Notes: generated by a model not told the origin, from the sequence alone. Positions 11,147-24,256 are shown, counted from the stretch's first letter. The stretch is 64,000 bases of DNA from Epiperipatus broadwayi (GCA_028023455.1 JAQFVV010000158.1:1118001-1182000); one strand, 5' to 3'. Made by a program: numbers and translations.

Positions 11147-12277
11147 GTGTTGTGAGGGTATCAAATTTGTACCCACACCAAACCTGTAATAATAGGTAAT
11201 GTGAAGCCGCAATCTACGCCTAGCCAAATAAATGTAAGTTTGCTAACATGCTATTCATTAAATCTAAATACATAAATAAATATATATGCATATGTATATA
11301 GACACAAAGTGTCAAGATTGCATTAGATAACTAATTATTAAGTCGAGCATTACTCTATCTCATATAAGTATTAAAGCATAGCTAAATTATTGAATTAAGG
11401 AATATTGAACACTTAGAAAAATTTATATAAGCATATATGTATAACAATGATTGTCTTATGTTTCATATTTTTATATGTCACAAAACAGAATTAAATGATG
11501 ATGCAAATTATACTGAACTAACTATGACAACGATCGAAGGTCGAGTATTCTGCTAAGCAACCTAGGATAGAAATAAAATAATGGCATGTAATGATACTTC
11601 TTGAATCGATTATCGCAATATGAGTACAGACAACAATAGGTATTAACAGTATGCGAAAAGGAAATGCAAGATTACATATTCTAAGAGATGAAAACAATGC
11701 GAACTATAAAAAGAAAAGGCAATTCTAACCTGCGTCTTAGAAACTATATGTTCGCCAAGGAAAACCAACTCCATAAAAACAATAGTTTCGAACATTGTAC
11801 AAGATGCACACTTTTGTCCGAACGGATGTAGTACGTATATAAAATGAATTTTTATATAGAAGAGTATAAATACATCGAATAATTTGTTTTTGTCTTGATA
11901 AAAATAATAAATGAGTAATTCGAACAATTGAATTATTATTATTATTTTTTTGAAGAATGGTAAACTTATGAAACAAACTGAATGATAAATTTGAAATGAA
12001 ATACAGGATAAAGTGCACACCCAAAAAATAAATTAATATATATATAACCAACAAAGCGGACAATTGAAGAATCATACCTTATTACAAAGAAAATTTCTTC
12101 AAATCTTTCTATGTTGAAAACCACAAATAACTGAAAATTTTATATACTATTGTGCTAATACAATGTTGTCGGGGTAAGTGAATTGATATTGCCGGTGGGA
12201 TCATTTACCCGATAATCATGCTAAACTAAGAGCCATTGTCTAGAACGTAAGTGCCTAATAGACTTTCTTTGCATAAT

Positions 12278-12425
12278 TATGGAACGTCTGCGTGAGGAGT
12301 GGAAGGAAACGACAGATTACCAATGCAGGATTGTTCAGAAGGTGCAATTTGAAAGTAGCCATGGTTAATCTGTATTTGCAAGAAGGGGACTATGTGAAGC
12401 ATACGAACTTTAACCTAATAGGGAC
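12278..12425 (+). pseudogene. Possible integrase C-terminal fragment of a retrotransposon
   Basis: Two overlapping frames give ERLREEWKETTDYQCRIVQK and then VNLYLQEGDYVKHTNF. This resembles the tail of Ty3/gypsy-type integrases, where a basic helix precedes an LxEGDxV strand. A frameshift separates the halves and nothing recognisable lies on either side. The assignment is by resemblance only. Confidence 0.3.
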
Positions 12426-12777
12426 TCTGTCAACTCATCTAATTTTATTTCTTGATTCAAGAGATATATCTTACTATAGTTTTTTTTTATTGTTAGATAT
12501 GTATATAGTGACATGTATATATGAATAATTTTATTTTATTCTTATCCTCGGGAGCACAAATACTTCGGTTCAACTTTTTGGAATAGTTCATTTGTAGAAA
12601 ACGCAAGGAGAGCGGGTAGGAAAGGTTCAGTTCAGTAGAAACTTCTTTTTTTAAATAAATTTTAGGTATAAATTCCTTCCCCAGTATTCGATTTGTATTC
12701 GTTGTCATTATCTTTTAACTGGAGCCAAAGGTAAGAGTTCCATTTATTCTATGTTAACATTCATATACACTGACTAA

Positions 12778-13209
12778 TTAAACTGAGAGAGTGCAAACCT
12801 CTCAAGCACTTAGCCAATCAGATCACAAATACTGAGACAGAGAATTTAACAAGAAAAGAGCAGTTCCACTCTCTTCTTTACTTGTCTTTCTATATAGCCA
12901 AGCCAGTCCAAAGTACTTAGATCTGAAAGCATGAAATCTTTCGATTTACTGCGTCGAAAGATTTCACGCTGTATGTTTATAATTAGAACTCAGCGAGTTG
13001 AGTGTGAAGATATTTAAGATTCACGCTTTCAGATCTAAGTACTTTGGACTGGCTTGGATATATACAAAGACAAGTAAAGAAGAGAGTGGAACTGCTCTTT
13101 TCTTGTTAAATTCTCTCAGTATTTGTGATCTGATTGGCTAAGCACCTGAGAGGTTTGCACTCTCTCAGTTTAATTTCAATATTGTCTGCGCTTTGTAAAA
13201 ATAAATATT
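12778..13209. mobile_element. Long-hairpin foldback element with 15-nt flanking duplication
   Basis: Arms of about 165-170 bp are near-perfect complements. The left starts TTAAACTGAGAGAGTGCAAA (12778) and the right ends TTTGCACTCTCTCAGTTTAA (about 13172); small indels separate them. The loop region around 12950-13010 has its own small hairpin. ATATACACTGACTAA is at 12763-12777 and 13210-13224. A 36-bp non-inverted tail follows the right arm. No coding sequence or hammerhead core was found. Confidence 0.65.
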
Positions 13210-13889
13210 ATATACACTGACTAAAAAAAAAAGAATATCTGTTTGTTGTTTGTTTAAATAATATTTATTATTTAAATCTTCTCTGGCATAAATGACTAAC
13301 ACCCTGAATGAATTTTCCTTGCTATCATATTATGAATTATTTATGACATGATAAGAGAAAGGAGAGCGAAGGGGGAGGGGGAGTCAGCTTTCTTATTCCA
13401 TAAACCATATGTCAAATCGATGCTCTTAATAGCAATAGTTTAATTAGATAGCAAGAGTCAAGTTTATAAAAGTATAATTATTTTATTTATTTATTTTACT
13501 TTATAAGATCTTTTTTTTTTTGTATATATATTATAACGTTTTCCATTTTCCTAGGCCTCTACATGCTAATATAAACTGCGCGAGAGTTGATCAAGTTATG
13601 TCGAAAAGAAGAAAATTGTATTTCTATTTCTAAAAACATAACTATATTTCCTGATCAAACTCGGCCTATTAATTGTTGAGAATTATGCTATTGACGAAAT
13701 CAGCTTTTAATTTATTTAATATGGGCGCCAGGTCCTTTTTATTCTAAAGAGACCGCTGAAATAGTCAAATAACGTCTCACGAATAAAAAAGAAAAATACT
13801 TTTAAACTAATAGGTATTGCATCATACCGTAACGAGAATTATTTTTTTTAAGAATCGGTAATTCTACCGTAAACTAGAATTATCTTTTA

Positions 13890-15000
13890 AATATTATTTT
13901 TTCTGGAACTTATAACATATTGGCAAAGGTAAATTACGTTTTTAAATCTTATTAAACTAATAATAAATTTAATAATAAAAAATAATAACTATTATTAATA
14001 ACGCACAATGAAAAAGGTTGATAAAAGTAAAATCTCTTTTATTCCAACAAACTAAAAATATTTGTAAGTTAAATTACGAATTAACTAAACCGGATAGAAC
14101 ATGAATCAATTTATATAAAAAAAAAGGTGGGTAAAGTAATTTAATAATGTTCACTTATTACAATTCATTTCCAAGATCTTGTATAAAATTATTTAAATGA
14201 AAGTCTCTTTAATAAGACAATTAATGTCTATATCGGGATTATTTTAAGACTTGTTTGCAAACGCTTAATTTTGTCACAATCAGGAATAAGTCTAGTCTTA
14301 CCGGTAAGTTTTAGTGAATTCACGATGGTTGTAGATAACTATGCATAGTTTTTCGGGGTTAAAATGAGCTCACGGCCTTTGATTATTAGTTGATCTTGGT
14401 GCTGGTTCCATAGGCTAGTCGCGTAAGCTTCTCTGGTGTCCATCGGTAACGATGTCAGCTAAAGCTCCAGTCTACTCTCGTATGAAGAACTTTTTCATCG
14501 TAGAGTGGTCTGGATTCTTTAATCCAAAACCAACCAAAAGAATATCAGGCAAACCAAGACGTTCCTCCAACCGAACCCCTCCTTTTTATACTAGAGGTCC
14601 AGTTTTCAGACTTCTGCGCATATCTTTTGTTTGGCAAAATATACGTTGATAATCTTATATATTCTTTATAAAATTTATGTTACAGAGTCTTTATTTTTTT
14701 CAGCATAATTCTGCCATCTTTAATTAGTTGAAATATTTTTACTTTCTCTTATCTAGATTGGTAATTTGTGTCTTTTGCTCTTTTCAATTCTAACTTTTAT
14801 TTCTAATTACATAAAAAAATATAAAAGACAATTTTAACTTTCATTGTACGTTTTTTTTTTTTTTTTTTTACAAAAATAACTTATACTAAAAAAAAAATCT
14901 AAATTTCCTTTTATTTTTTTAAGTTTACCAAATTTTAATATATTTGTACCGTATATAAATAAACGGCACAATATATATATACTACTATTATTCTGTACAC
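13890..15000. repeat. Unclassified 1.1-kb interspersed repeat, copy 1
   Basis: It matches 22060-23190 over most of its length. Shared landmarks are CATATTGGCAAAGGTAA, TATTAATAA(C/A)GCACAATG, TTTAAATGAAAGTCTCT, CTTACCGGTA, CAGCATAATTCTGCCATCTT and a palindromic end, TGTACCGTATATAAATAAAC followed by GGCACA. A 65-codon frame at 14452-14649 is not shared with the other copy. It could be an LTR or a non-autonomous element. Confidence 0.55.
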
Positions 15001-15009
15001 AGAAATGTC

Positions 15010-17400
15010 TCTGAGGAACTTCTATCATAGGGAGATGGGGTAAGTAATTCTAAATTATCATAATAATTATGATAGGCATTAATCGTTGACATTTGAACAG
15101 TTTGTACACATGTATACTTTTGCTTTCTCTACATTTGTAAATATTGTTTCATTTTTTTTTTTGGATTCATTTAAGAATTTTTGTTTTTATATATATATTG
15201 TAGATATATGACTCATTTCACATACATACATATTATTTAATTAAAAAAAAAAATTTCTTTTATATATATATAGATTTATGTGTACGTATATTATATGTAT
15301 AATATATAGTTGATAAATTAATAAGTGGTGAATGAATATAATGTTGTAAGAAATGATATTTTAATATGTTATTTTCTTATTAAATAATTAATATATTCAG
15401 TTATTTAGTTTTATTTTTTGTTAAAATAAAGCAGATCAGAAAGAAAGTGTCAAATAAAGTGATCTAGATAAGAGATTGGGATTTGAAAATGTACACGTGC
15501 AAAAGAGTGTGAAAGAATAGGAATGTCTGTTTAAACATAAAATGTTTTTAACGCCTATTTGTAATGACTATAGATTGCCAGCTTTATTGTATTGTTTTTA
15601 TCTGTATCTAAGATTTTTTTTTTAAAGGAGAGAGGCGCTTTGAGGAAATAAAGGTGATTATTAATTTTCTTGTAAAATCGTGATAGAACATCAACTTGTG
15701 AAGCTTTGATTTTTATCTCAGGATAAAGATTTCCAGGTGTCTTTTTTTTTCTTTGATTAACATTCGCAATATAAATGAATGAAACTATTTTAGAAGGGCT
15801 CAGTTTTTTTTTTTAAAGTTGTTGAAGGAAAGATGTAGCAGTCAATTTTTTTTAATATTGGAAAAAGAAGGAAAATGGAACAAAATTGAATTTATAAGAA
15901 GTTATTGACAATTCTATGAAATGAGATTAACATATTTTTTCTGAGTATAATACCATGACTCTGCATTGCTAAACCATTTTTTTTCTGCTTCCTGATTAAT
16001 ACAGAATGAGTTAAAATCACTAATCTACTGTGGTCTCATATACCAATCAAATAATAACCAACAAAATGAAAGAGTTTGAAGCCAACCACACAAGCTATAT
16101 GAAATGCTTAATTTTCTGGCTCCTGGTTTATTAAAGGCTCATTACCTTTGGATGGATGGAGAAGAGGAAGAGAAAATGTATAAAATTCACATATAGCCAA
16201 GTTTGAAGCCATGAATCAAATTTTTGTTAAAGTTTACCTCAGTCATCTAAAGTGTCTACAGCGATTATTTTTTTAAAAATGGGAGAGACAAGCAAATCCA
16301 CCAGTACATACTTATTAAAAAGTATTTATAATAGCTCTTTTTAAAATGGTAGAAGGAAGCCAATCAACAATAAATAATTTTAGAATTAAAGAAACAAGCA
16401 AGTCAGTTGATTTATGTTTATCTTAACAGTATCTGCAATAACTTTCTTTTTTTTTATGGAGCAAAGACAAGCAGTCTGAAAATTCAAACTCAGGACATTT
16501 ATAAGAAGTGAAAGTGATCGGGTAACTATGAACTTTCTTTAACAGATTTTTATTCTTACTTATTAAAAGTAAACCTTAATTTACTGGTCAAAGCCATTTT
16601 TCTTTTGATACAGAAACATTAAAGACTTGTTTATCTATAGTTATTTGCAATATCACACAACATAGCACAAACATAGTTTAAATCTTCAAACTTAAATTTT
16701 TCATTATTTTTTTTTATATTATATATTGTAATGTTGAAATGTTTTTTTTTTAAAATTGTTCTTCAGTTGTTAATGATAATGAGCAACCTATAAATATATG
16801 CATTTATAATGTTTTTTTTTTATTTTATCTGATTGCATATTAAAATCAATATCATGTATTTTATTTTCTTTTGCTAAAAGGTTGCAAAAATATTTTTTAT
16901 ATATGTAATTTGTGGGTATACATTTTAAACATATATGTTAACATTACCGAATGTGTGCATGTGTAACTGCTTATACAAACATGTTAAGGAATAGGTTATA
17001 TATAAATAGTTTAAATATGAGAAATTATAAAGCAAGGCTTACATATGAATGAAAGTGAAATAAAACACACAAGATACATATGAAATTTATTTTATGATAT
17101 AATAAGTTGGGAAAGACTTAAGTAAGCATTCCATAAAATGTATTTTTTTAAGCCAGCTTATTTTAAAATATCCAGAAATGACAAACCTATATATTAAGTT
17201 TATTTGCTTGTGCTAATATAAATTTTTATATTAATTTTTGTATTGAATTAATGTAGTAATAAGCCATTTATTTAATTATTGATTTGATTTTAAAGAAAGA
17301 AAGAAAGAGTAATAGTATTAATAAAATATAATTATATATATCTTAATTGGTTTTCCGAGTTCTTATTAAAAAAAATATTGTTGTGTTTTTCTTGTTTTGA
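15010..17400. other. Intronic AT-rich sequence
   Basis: No gene or clear repeat was found; there are many T-homopolymer runs. Confidence 0.4.
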
Positions 17401-18011
17401 TTCTATCATTTTAATTCATCATCATTGCTCGCAGTTATTAAGTATTATCATTCGTAAATATTGAGCAATCACTTGCAAATATTAAGCGTTCGCAAAAGGT
17501 TAAGTAAACTAGAATGTTAATCTTTGGGTATGGGGATTATGCTTGATAATAGCCAAATTTTAGTAATTATAGTTCAACAATAGAAAGCTAAAATTGGGTT
17601 GTGTCCAGGAATTATGATCACCCTCATCAAAGATAGATATCGTATTGTTGATTAAAATGTTTCAAATAATACTGTATAAGAGTTATGATCGCCATCATCA
17701 TCATTAATAAATTATAATCACTCAATCTAACGTTTAACAGAATTAATATATTTTAATATATAGGGGTTTATGGAAAGTTGAATATTATGCAAAGAGATTC
17801 ATGATGATCAATCATCATCACTAGTATTATTAAATCCTAATCTTAACTATAAAAGCATTTTAGTAAATAACTATAAGCTTATGTAAATGCTAGTAAATGT
17901 AATATTTAAATCTTAGTTTGAAATAGGATAATTTTTAATAAATGCCTATAAGTTTATAAAGATAAATTTATTGTTGTGAGTTTGTGAGTTTATTAATAAG
18001 CTATGGCTGGT

Positions 18012-18095
18012 ATCATCACTATCACTATTATTATCATTATTATTATGATATCACTATTATTATCATTCATCATTATTATCATCATCATTATCACC
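18012..18095. repeat. ATC/ATT trinucleotide microsatellite
   Basis: Imperfect runs of ATC, ATT and CAT produce an apparent Y/H-rich frame that is not a gene. Scattered ATCATC motifs from 17400 onward suggest a wider decayed tract. Confidence 0.75.
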
Positions 18096-18729
18096 TTTAT
18101 ATTGTGATAAATAATCTAGTTAAATGGCCATCAATATTAATAATGGTCTTCACATGCTTGTTTAGAAGCCATTAATAAGATTATACTTGTCTGTTCATCA
18201 ATATACGTAAATGAGCTAGCAATGTCTATAAGAATCTTTGATCTATAATATAAATTTTGGTAATATTGGGATCTTGTAATTTTATCGATATAGATAAAAT
18301 GTAAGAATGTCATTTTTTCATTAGTCATCCAAGTCATGTGTGATAAAAATGTACTGAATGAGTTTGAACTCAGTACACTCTAGACAGATATTTATCTAGA
18401 TTTAAAACAATCTAGTGGCGCTCGTGGGAAAACACATATACTTAGCTAAACTGAATAAAGAGTAATATAATTCCTTTCCAACTTCATAACATTAACTTTA
18501 TATAATATATATTTTATAAGTTGTCATGAATAGCACCAGTGTGTGCATGTGACCATGAATGGTCTTATATGTTTGGAAAGAAGAATAGGAAGGATTCTTT
18601 GTTAAAAGAACCTAGTATGGGAGATAAGCATAATGCACTCCAAGAATCTCAAAGTGGGTAATTTTATTCAGTTGCTATATTTAATATTCTTTTATTTGAT
18701 GACAATGGCCAGTATGTTTTATTGTTCAA

Positions 18730-19414
18730 ATGACATCAAAAGATTTGGATAAAGAATTTATATCAGTATATTTGTACAAAAGATGGGATGATTGTGTTAA
18801 GAGGATTATTGAGTGTTATAGTAGTAAGGAATGGGATAAAAGAATAAATTTATTAATAAAGACTAGGGAGTTAGAGAGATGGAGAAATAGTATGGAGAGT
18901 AAAAAGAGTTTAAATATATATAGAAATAAACAGAATATTAGGTGTGAGTTAATATATGATAATAGTAAGGAAAGTAGTTTATTGTTTAAGGCTCGAACGG
19001 GATCTTTAGCTACAAAAGAATATACATGTAAATGGAAAAATATGGGTGATTTATTTTGTAAATTATGTAAGGAAGGAATTGAAAATATTAGGCATTTGTT
19101 AATTGAATGTAAATGTTTGAAAACAGAAAGAGTACATATAATGAAGTTGTGGAAAAATAAATATGAAAAGAGTGATTATACAGAAAGTGAATTATTGGTT
19201 TTTATGCTAGGTTTGGGAAAAGATAAGGGGGATTTAGATATAAAGGTTATAGAGTTGACAAAAATTATGTTGTGGAAATGGGATAGAGCAGATTATGGGT
19301 AAATTTAGAGTGGGGAATGTAAAAGAAAGTGGCTAACAGGTTTATCTGGGCTTAATTGCTGAGATATTCTTGACTTCGTTTAAGGAGAAGCCATAATACA
19401 TCACATCACATCAC
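18730..19414 (+). pseudogene. 5'-truncated LINE copy: end of ORF and 3' tail
   Basis: The 190-codon frame 18730-19302 is the C-terminal portion of the LINE protein encoded in full at 19.4-22.0 kb. It contains the same LATKEYTCKWKN block and a zinc-finger-like CKLCKEGIENIRHLLIECKC (CX2C...HX4C), typical of the region after the reverse transcriptase in many LINEs. A 3' UTR follows, then the tail ACATCACATCACATCAC, and the next LINE begins immediately. Upstream domains are absent, consistent with incomplete reverse transcription. This copy retains an open frame where the longer copy has stops. Confidence 0.8.
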
Positions 19415-22019
19415 CATGGAGCAGTTGGTTGGGGATGAATATAAGGACTGGTGTGGTGAAATAGAAAAAGTGGCAAATAGGGTTTTAGTTGAGAATATGC
19501 AGAGGAATAAAAGTAATAAAAAAATAAGTTAATAAAAGTGTAAAAGAGAGGAAAGAAGCATGCAGAGAATATAAGTGTGCTATTAAGAATAAAGAAAGTG
19601 AAAACGATATTAATGCTAAATGGGGAAAGTACTTAGAAAAGAAGAAATTGGCTAAAATGGATACTTATAGAGAGAGGATGAAGTTAAATAGTAAATTGTT
19701 GGAGGATATTAATAAAAGTGGAAGAGATGGGAGTAAAAAATTTTGGAATTACATTAAAAGGAGAAATGTAGGGGAAAGAGAGATAGTATTAATAGATGAT
19801 GAGGGAATAGAGTGTAGCTCTAGAGAAGAGGTAGAGAGAATCTTAAATAGATATGTAATGGTTATAGAAAAGATGTTAGGTGTGAAGGAATTAGTGATAG
19901 AAAACATAAAAGCAAGTAGTAATGGGAATATTAGGTTCACAAAAAAGGAACTGAAGGAGGCAGGGAAGAAATTGAAAAGTGGAAAGGCGAGAGGTTTAGA
20001 TGGATGGGCAGCAGAGATGGTAATGAATTTAGGGGATAGAGCAAAAGCAAAGTTATTATCATGTTTTAATAAGATGGCACAGAAGAGAGTTTTTCCGGGT
20101 AGTTGGAGTAATACAAGAATAAGATTATTATTTAAAGGAAAGGGTAAGGATCATAGAAAGTTAAATAATTATAGACCGATAGCGGTAACATCAGTTTTAT
20201 ATAAAGTTTTCTCATATATGGTAGCTGGAAGAGTTGTAAAATGGATGGAAGAGAATAATGTAGTGGGAGAAATGCAAGGAGGTTTTAGGTCAGATAGGCG
20301 TATAGGAGATAGTTTGTTTGTAGTTACACAACTTATGGAGATGAGTAGGAATTCAGGTAGATCGTTATATATGAGTTTTATAGATATAGAGAAAGCATAT
20401 GAAAGAGTAAATAGAAATAGATTATGGGTAAGGTTAGCCAATTTGGGAATGGATGAAGCTTTAGTAAATATTATTAAGAAATTATATGAAAATAATCATT
20501 ATACTTACCAATTAGGGGATATAGAATCAGTTAAAGTTAAAAATGGGGTGGGATTAAGGCAAGGATGCCTATGTCATCTATTTTGTTTTTGTTGTTTTTG
20601 AGTGAAATGGAGAAAGCAATAGAAAGACTAGGAAGAGGGATAGAGATACCGTTAATAGGTGGCAAGGGAGTATATACTTTGTCGGGTCTTTTTTTTGCGG
20701 ATGATATCTTTTTGTGTGCAGAAAGAAGAGACGATATGGAAATTATGTTGAGGACATGTGCAAGGGTGGGTAAAGAGATTGGGATTAAATTTAGTGAAAA
20801 AAAATCAAATATAATGATGGTTAATACTGGTGAAAGAGAAGATGTAGAATTTTTATTGGGGGATATAAAGTTAAAGGGTGGTGGATAGATATAGGTATTT
20901 GCGAATTATCTTACGTAATCAGGAAAATTCCTTGGATGAATGGGAGAAAAAATTGGTAAATGAAGCAAAGAAAAGGAAGGGTTTTGTAAAGAAACTAACA
21001 GTATTTTCATATAATAAATATGATGTAGCTAGAATTGTATGGAAGGCAGTTGCAGTAGCAGGGTTAACATATGGTAATGATGCATTATATGTAAGTAAAA
21101 GGGTTTTAGATTATTTAGAGAAAGTACAAAGGGAAGTAGGAAGACATGCATTAGATGTGGACAGCAAAGGAGGCAATTCAAGGAGAAATGGGATGGTCAA
21201 GTTTTTACATGAGAGATGCAAAAAAGGAAAATTAAAATGTTTGGTAGGTTGCAGTTTATGGATAGTAAAAGAATAACAAAAATAGTGTTTAATTGAGTTA
21301 TGAGTAAAGGGCAGGTAACAAGATGGGTGAGAAAAGTAATGCGGTATGCAAAAGATTTGGATAAAGAATTTATATCAGTATACTTGTATAAAAGGAAGGA
21401 TGATTGTGTTAGGAGGATTGTTGAGTGTTATAGTGGTAAGGAATGGGATAAAAGAATAGAAGCATTAATAAAAAATAGGGAGTTGGAGAACTAGTATGGA
21501 GGGTAAGAAGAGTTTAAATATATATAGAAGTAAACGGAATATTGGATGCAAGTTAATTTATGATAATAGTAAGGAAAGTTGTTTATTGTTTAAGGCTCGA
21601 ACGAGATCTTTAGCAACAAGAGAATATACATGTAAATGGAAAACTATGGGTGATTTAGTGTGCAAATTGTGTAAGGAAGGTATAGAAAATATTACGCATC
21701 TGTTGATTGAATGTAAATGCTTGAAAGCAGAAAGGGTACAGATAATAAAGTTATGGAAGAATAGGTATGAACAAAGTGAATATATACAGAAAGTGAGTTA
21801 TTAGTTTTAATGCTGGGTTTGTGAAAAGATAAGGGGGATTTAGATATAAAGGCCATAGAGTTGACAAAGATTATGTTGTGGAAATGGGATGGGGCAGAAT
21901 ATGGGAAGAGTTAGAGTGGGGAATGGAAAATAAAGTGGCTAACAGGTTTATCTGGGCATAATTGCCGAGATATTCTTGACTTCATTTAAGGAGAAGCCAA
22001 ATACATCACATCACATCAA
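19415..22019 (+). mobile_element. Non-LTR retrotransposon (LINE) with ATCAC-type tail
   Basis: A reverse-transcriptase frame with C-terminal zinc-finger region and 3' UTR ends in ACATCACATCACATCA rather than poly(A). No endonuclease domain is visible in the 5' part, so the copy may be 5' truncated, or the clade may place its endonuclease after the RT. It abuts a second copy to its left, and the unclassified repeat at 22.02-23.19 kb follows directly, suggesting insertion into or beside that repeat. Confidence 0.75.
19540..21930 (+). pseudogene. LINE reverse transcriptase, frameshifted
   Basis: The protein would copy element RNA at the target site. RT landmarks run in order: NNYRPIAVTS (about 20165), QGGFR (about 20276), motif A FIDIEKAYERV (about 20377), motif B GLRQGC (about 20550), motif C FFADDIFL (about 20692) and a motif D-like GIKFSEKKSN (about 20780). 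A Cys/His block lies near 21660-21720. The frame is broken right after motif B (about 20570), again near 20880 where two frames overlap, near 21275 and near 21490, so it cannot make a full protein. Codon use is strongly AT-biased. Related sequence sits at 18.73 kb and, reversed, at 48.94-49.69 kb. Confidence 0.85.
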
Positions 22020-23190
22020 CTTCTTCGTATTCCATAATTTTAATTTCCCGTAACTTAGTTATTTTTCAGAAATTATTACACTCGGGGTTTAGTTAATAAA
22101 TAAACATATTGGCTAAGGTAATTTACACTCAAATCCTAATAAACTAACATTAATAAATTTAATAACTATTATTAATAAAGCACAATGAGTTGATATTAGA
22201 AATAAATATCTTTATTCTAACAAATTAAAATATTTAAAAACACAAATTACTAATAAATTGGAAAGAATACACGCACGTTAATCCAGACATGAAGCAATTA
22301 ATTAAAACAGTTTCACTATTAAAGTTCATTTCCAAGTTTCTTCTAGAAAGTTCTTTAAATGAAAGTCTCTATTAGGATTATATTATAAGCTTAATTTAGT
22401 GACAATCGGGATATTAATAATCTTACCGGTATGTTTGTAGTATGCGTTTTGAAGTATTCATTGAAGTTTCCCCCGTCGACATTTTTGTAGGTTCTTGGCC
22501 TGTCCTAATGGCTAGACTCGACAGTTTTTTATGAGTGACCTATATGATGAGTCATTTATAAATGCATCGGTACCACTCCGCATGACGATCCACCTCAGCA
22601 TATGAGTAATGGTAGTCCTGCATATGAGTAGTTCGGGATAGGATATTTTCTCTATCCCAGACCCAACGGAAGCTGCTAGTTAAGTAAAAGACAAGATCCA
22701 GTTTTAAGTTTTCCTGACACTTTTATAATCGAGATCCATTTTTAGACTTTTTTGCGCATCTATTTTATTTTGTCCTTTTATCAGCATACAAGATAATAAT
22801 CTGGTATACTCTTTCTTAAATTTAAGTTACAAAGTCTTTTTTTTTTTTCAGCATAATTCTGCCATCTTTAATTAGCTGCCAAAAAAATAATTTTAATGAT
22901 TGTAATCTTTTACTTTGGAATTTTTTCTTTTTATTATTTCGATTAGTAATCTGCGTATCATTTATTCTTTCCAATTTTAACTCTTATTTTTAATCAAAGT
23001 AATAAATTTGAAACAAAAAACTAAACTCTCATTGTATGTTTTAAAAAAATTTACTTTAACTAAAAAAAAATTAAAATTATATCTTTTAATAAGATCGCTA
23101 AATTCACTTTTTCTCTTAGCTTTTACCAAATGCCAATATATTTGTACCATATATAAATAAACGGTACAATATATGTATAACACACATACT
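22020..23190. repeat. Unclassified 1.1-kb interspersed repeat, copy 2
   Basis: It is homologous to 13.89-15.0 kb with the same order of landmarks, ending in TGTACCATATATAAATAAAC followed by GGTACA. It begins directly after the LINE tail. There is no convincing protein in any frame. Confidence 0.55.
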
Positions 23191-23199
23191 TACCACCAG

Positions 23200-23548
23200 T
23201 CTATAGTTAACTTAAGGAAATGTTAAATGAATGTAATATATTAGTGATGACTTTGGTAATGTAACTCAGATTATCAGTCCACATTCCTGTTAATGGAGTC
23301 GAAGGCGAATTCTTCTTGAGTTCAAACTCTGTGGTATAACGGGACTGAGATTATGGATGAATTGACCCAATTGCATTTATGTTTGATACAGAAGTAGTGA
23401 GAGGTTCTTGTAAAAGCAGGTGCAATCATGGGTCGTGTATGTTATCGCGTTGTCTCCAGCATACTACCTGAAGACCCAAGGCACGATTGTAGTAAGATGT
23501 GACTCCCTCTTATGACGTCATTGCCCGAACCGGTGCATCATGTACATG
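23200..23548. other. Unassigned sequence left of gypsy LTR
   Basis: It is less AT-rich than its neighbours and has no frame of note. It occupies the place where the first ~85 bp of the 5' LTR would be expected, so it may be an older insertion or truncation junction. Confidence 0.35.
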
Positions 23549-24054
23549 TATAATTTATCACACATATATACCTAAGTTATATATATGTGAAGGATAAAAA
23601 ATACTCATTAATTAGACATTAAATAAATGGAAAACCGAACTTTAATGGTTGTGTTATTTTGAAACAGTAAGAAAGCAAATCCCTATAGATGAGAAGTTTA
23701 GTTGACGAAAGAATTTTGCAGATAAACAAGGTGTGTAATTAAAAAGTGTGCAAAGATAATTAATCCAACTAAGTTTAAGTCTAAATCTTCTACTGCATGT
23801 GAACTGAGAGTGATTGATCCGACCAGGACGAACAAGATATGACCAATCAAATCCAGGGAGTCAGGACAATGGGAAATGAGTGCAGTGTAAAGAATTTGGG
23901 ACACTACAACTTGAAGCTCTACCGCTGCAGGTGGACATTTAAAATGCACTGAATGTCACTTTATTTAGCATGGTATCTTCAGAGTGGACCGCTGGCATCT
24001 GAACATCCAAGTGTCAGCATAGGAACTGTAAAACAGGTCATATTGATCTTTATT

Positions 24055-24256
24055 GAAATAAAATAATAGTTTTTACTTCACCTTTGATTAGTAATTAATT
24101 GAGATTGCGCTTTATGCAAAAAAGTGAAGCTTGTCTAACTTCAGTTAAAAGTAGGCTATGATTATGGAGACTCAAGGTCTCCGAAAGCCCTAAGCCATAT
24201 AACTTTGTAAGAGTTAGACAAGCTTCACTTTTTTGCGTAAAGCGCAATCTCAATTA
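24055..24256 (+). mobile_element. Foldback element inside LTR, with hammerhead-like centre
   Basis: A 13-nt duplication, ATTGATCTTTATT, flanks the insert (24042-24054 and 24257-24269), and the 3' LTR provides a related empty site. Arms of about 47 bp (GAGATTGCGCTTTATGCAAA... and complement) enclose a folded centre. A roughly 37-bp non-inverted extension is on the left. Confidence 0.65.
24154..24196 (+). ncRNA. Decayed hammerhead-like fold
   Basis: Stem I GGCT/AGCC (24154-24157 with 24193-24196) and a six-pair stem II GGAGAC/GTCTCC are perfect, and GAAA follows stem II exactly as in a hammerhead. The CTGANGA segment, however, reads ATGATTAT, so C3 and G8 are lost. I read it as a dead ribozyme; a coincidental hairpin is possible. 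Confidence 0.4.

Noticed and set aside
11643-12075. Two overlapping 112-125-codon minus frames
   Set aside because: Composition is dominated by F, I, Y and L from AT-rich DNA, the frames overlap each other, and no domain is recognisable.
2117-13209. Classifying the foldbacks as DNA-transposon MITEs
   Set aside because: Flanking duplications of 11-16 nt and inverted repeats that do not reach the element edge do not fit the common DNA transposon superfamilies; the possibility is kept for 4087-4206, where no long duplication was seen.
14452-14649. 65-codon basic frame
   Set aside because: It lies within the 1.1-kb repeat and is not preserved in the second copy at 22 kb.
17984-18175. His/Tyr-rich small protein
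   Set aside because: It is a translation of an ATC/ATT microsatellite.
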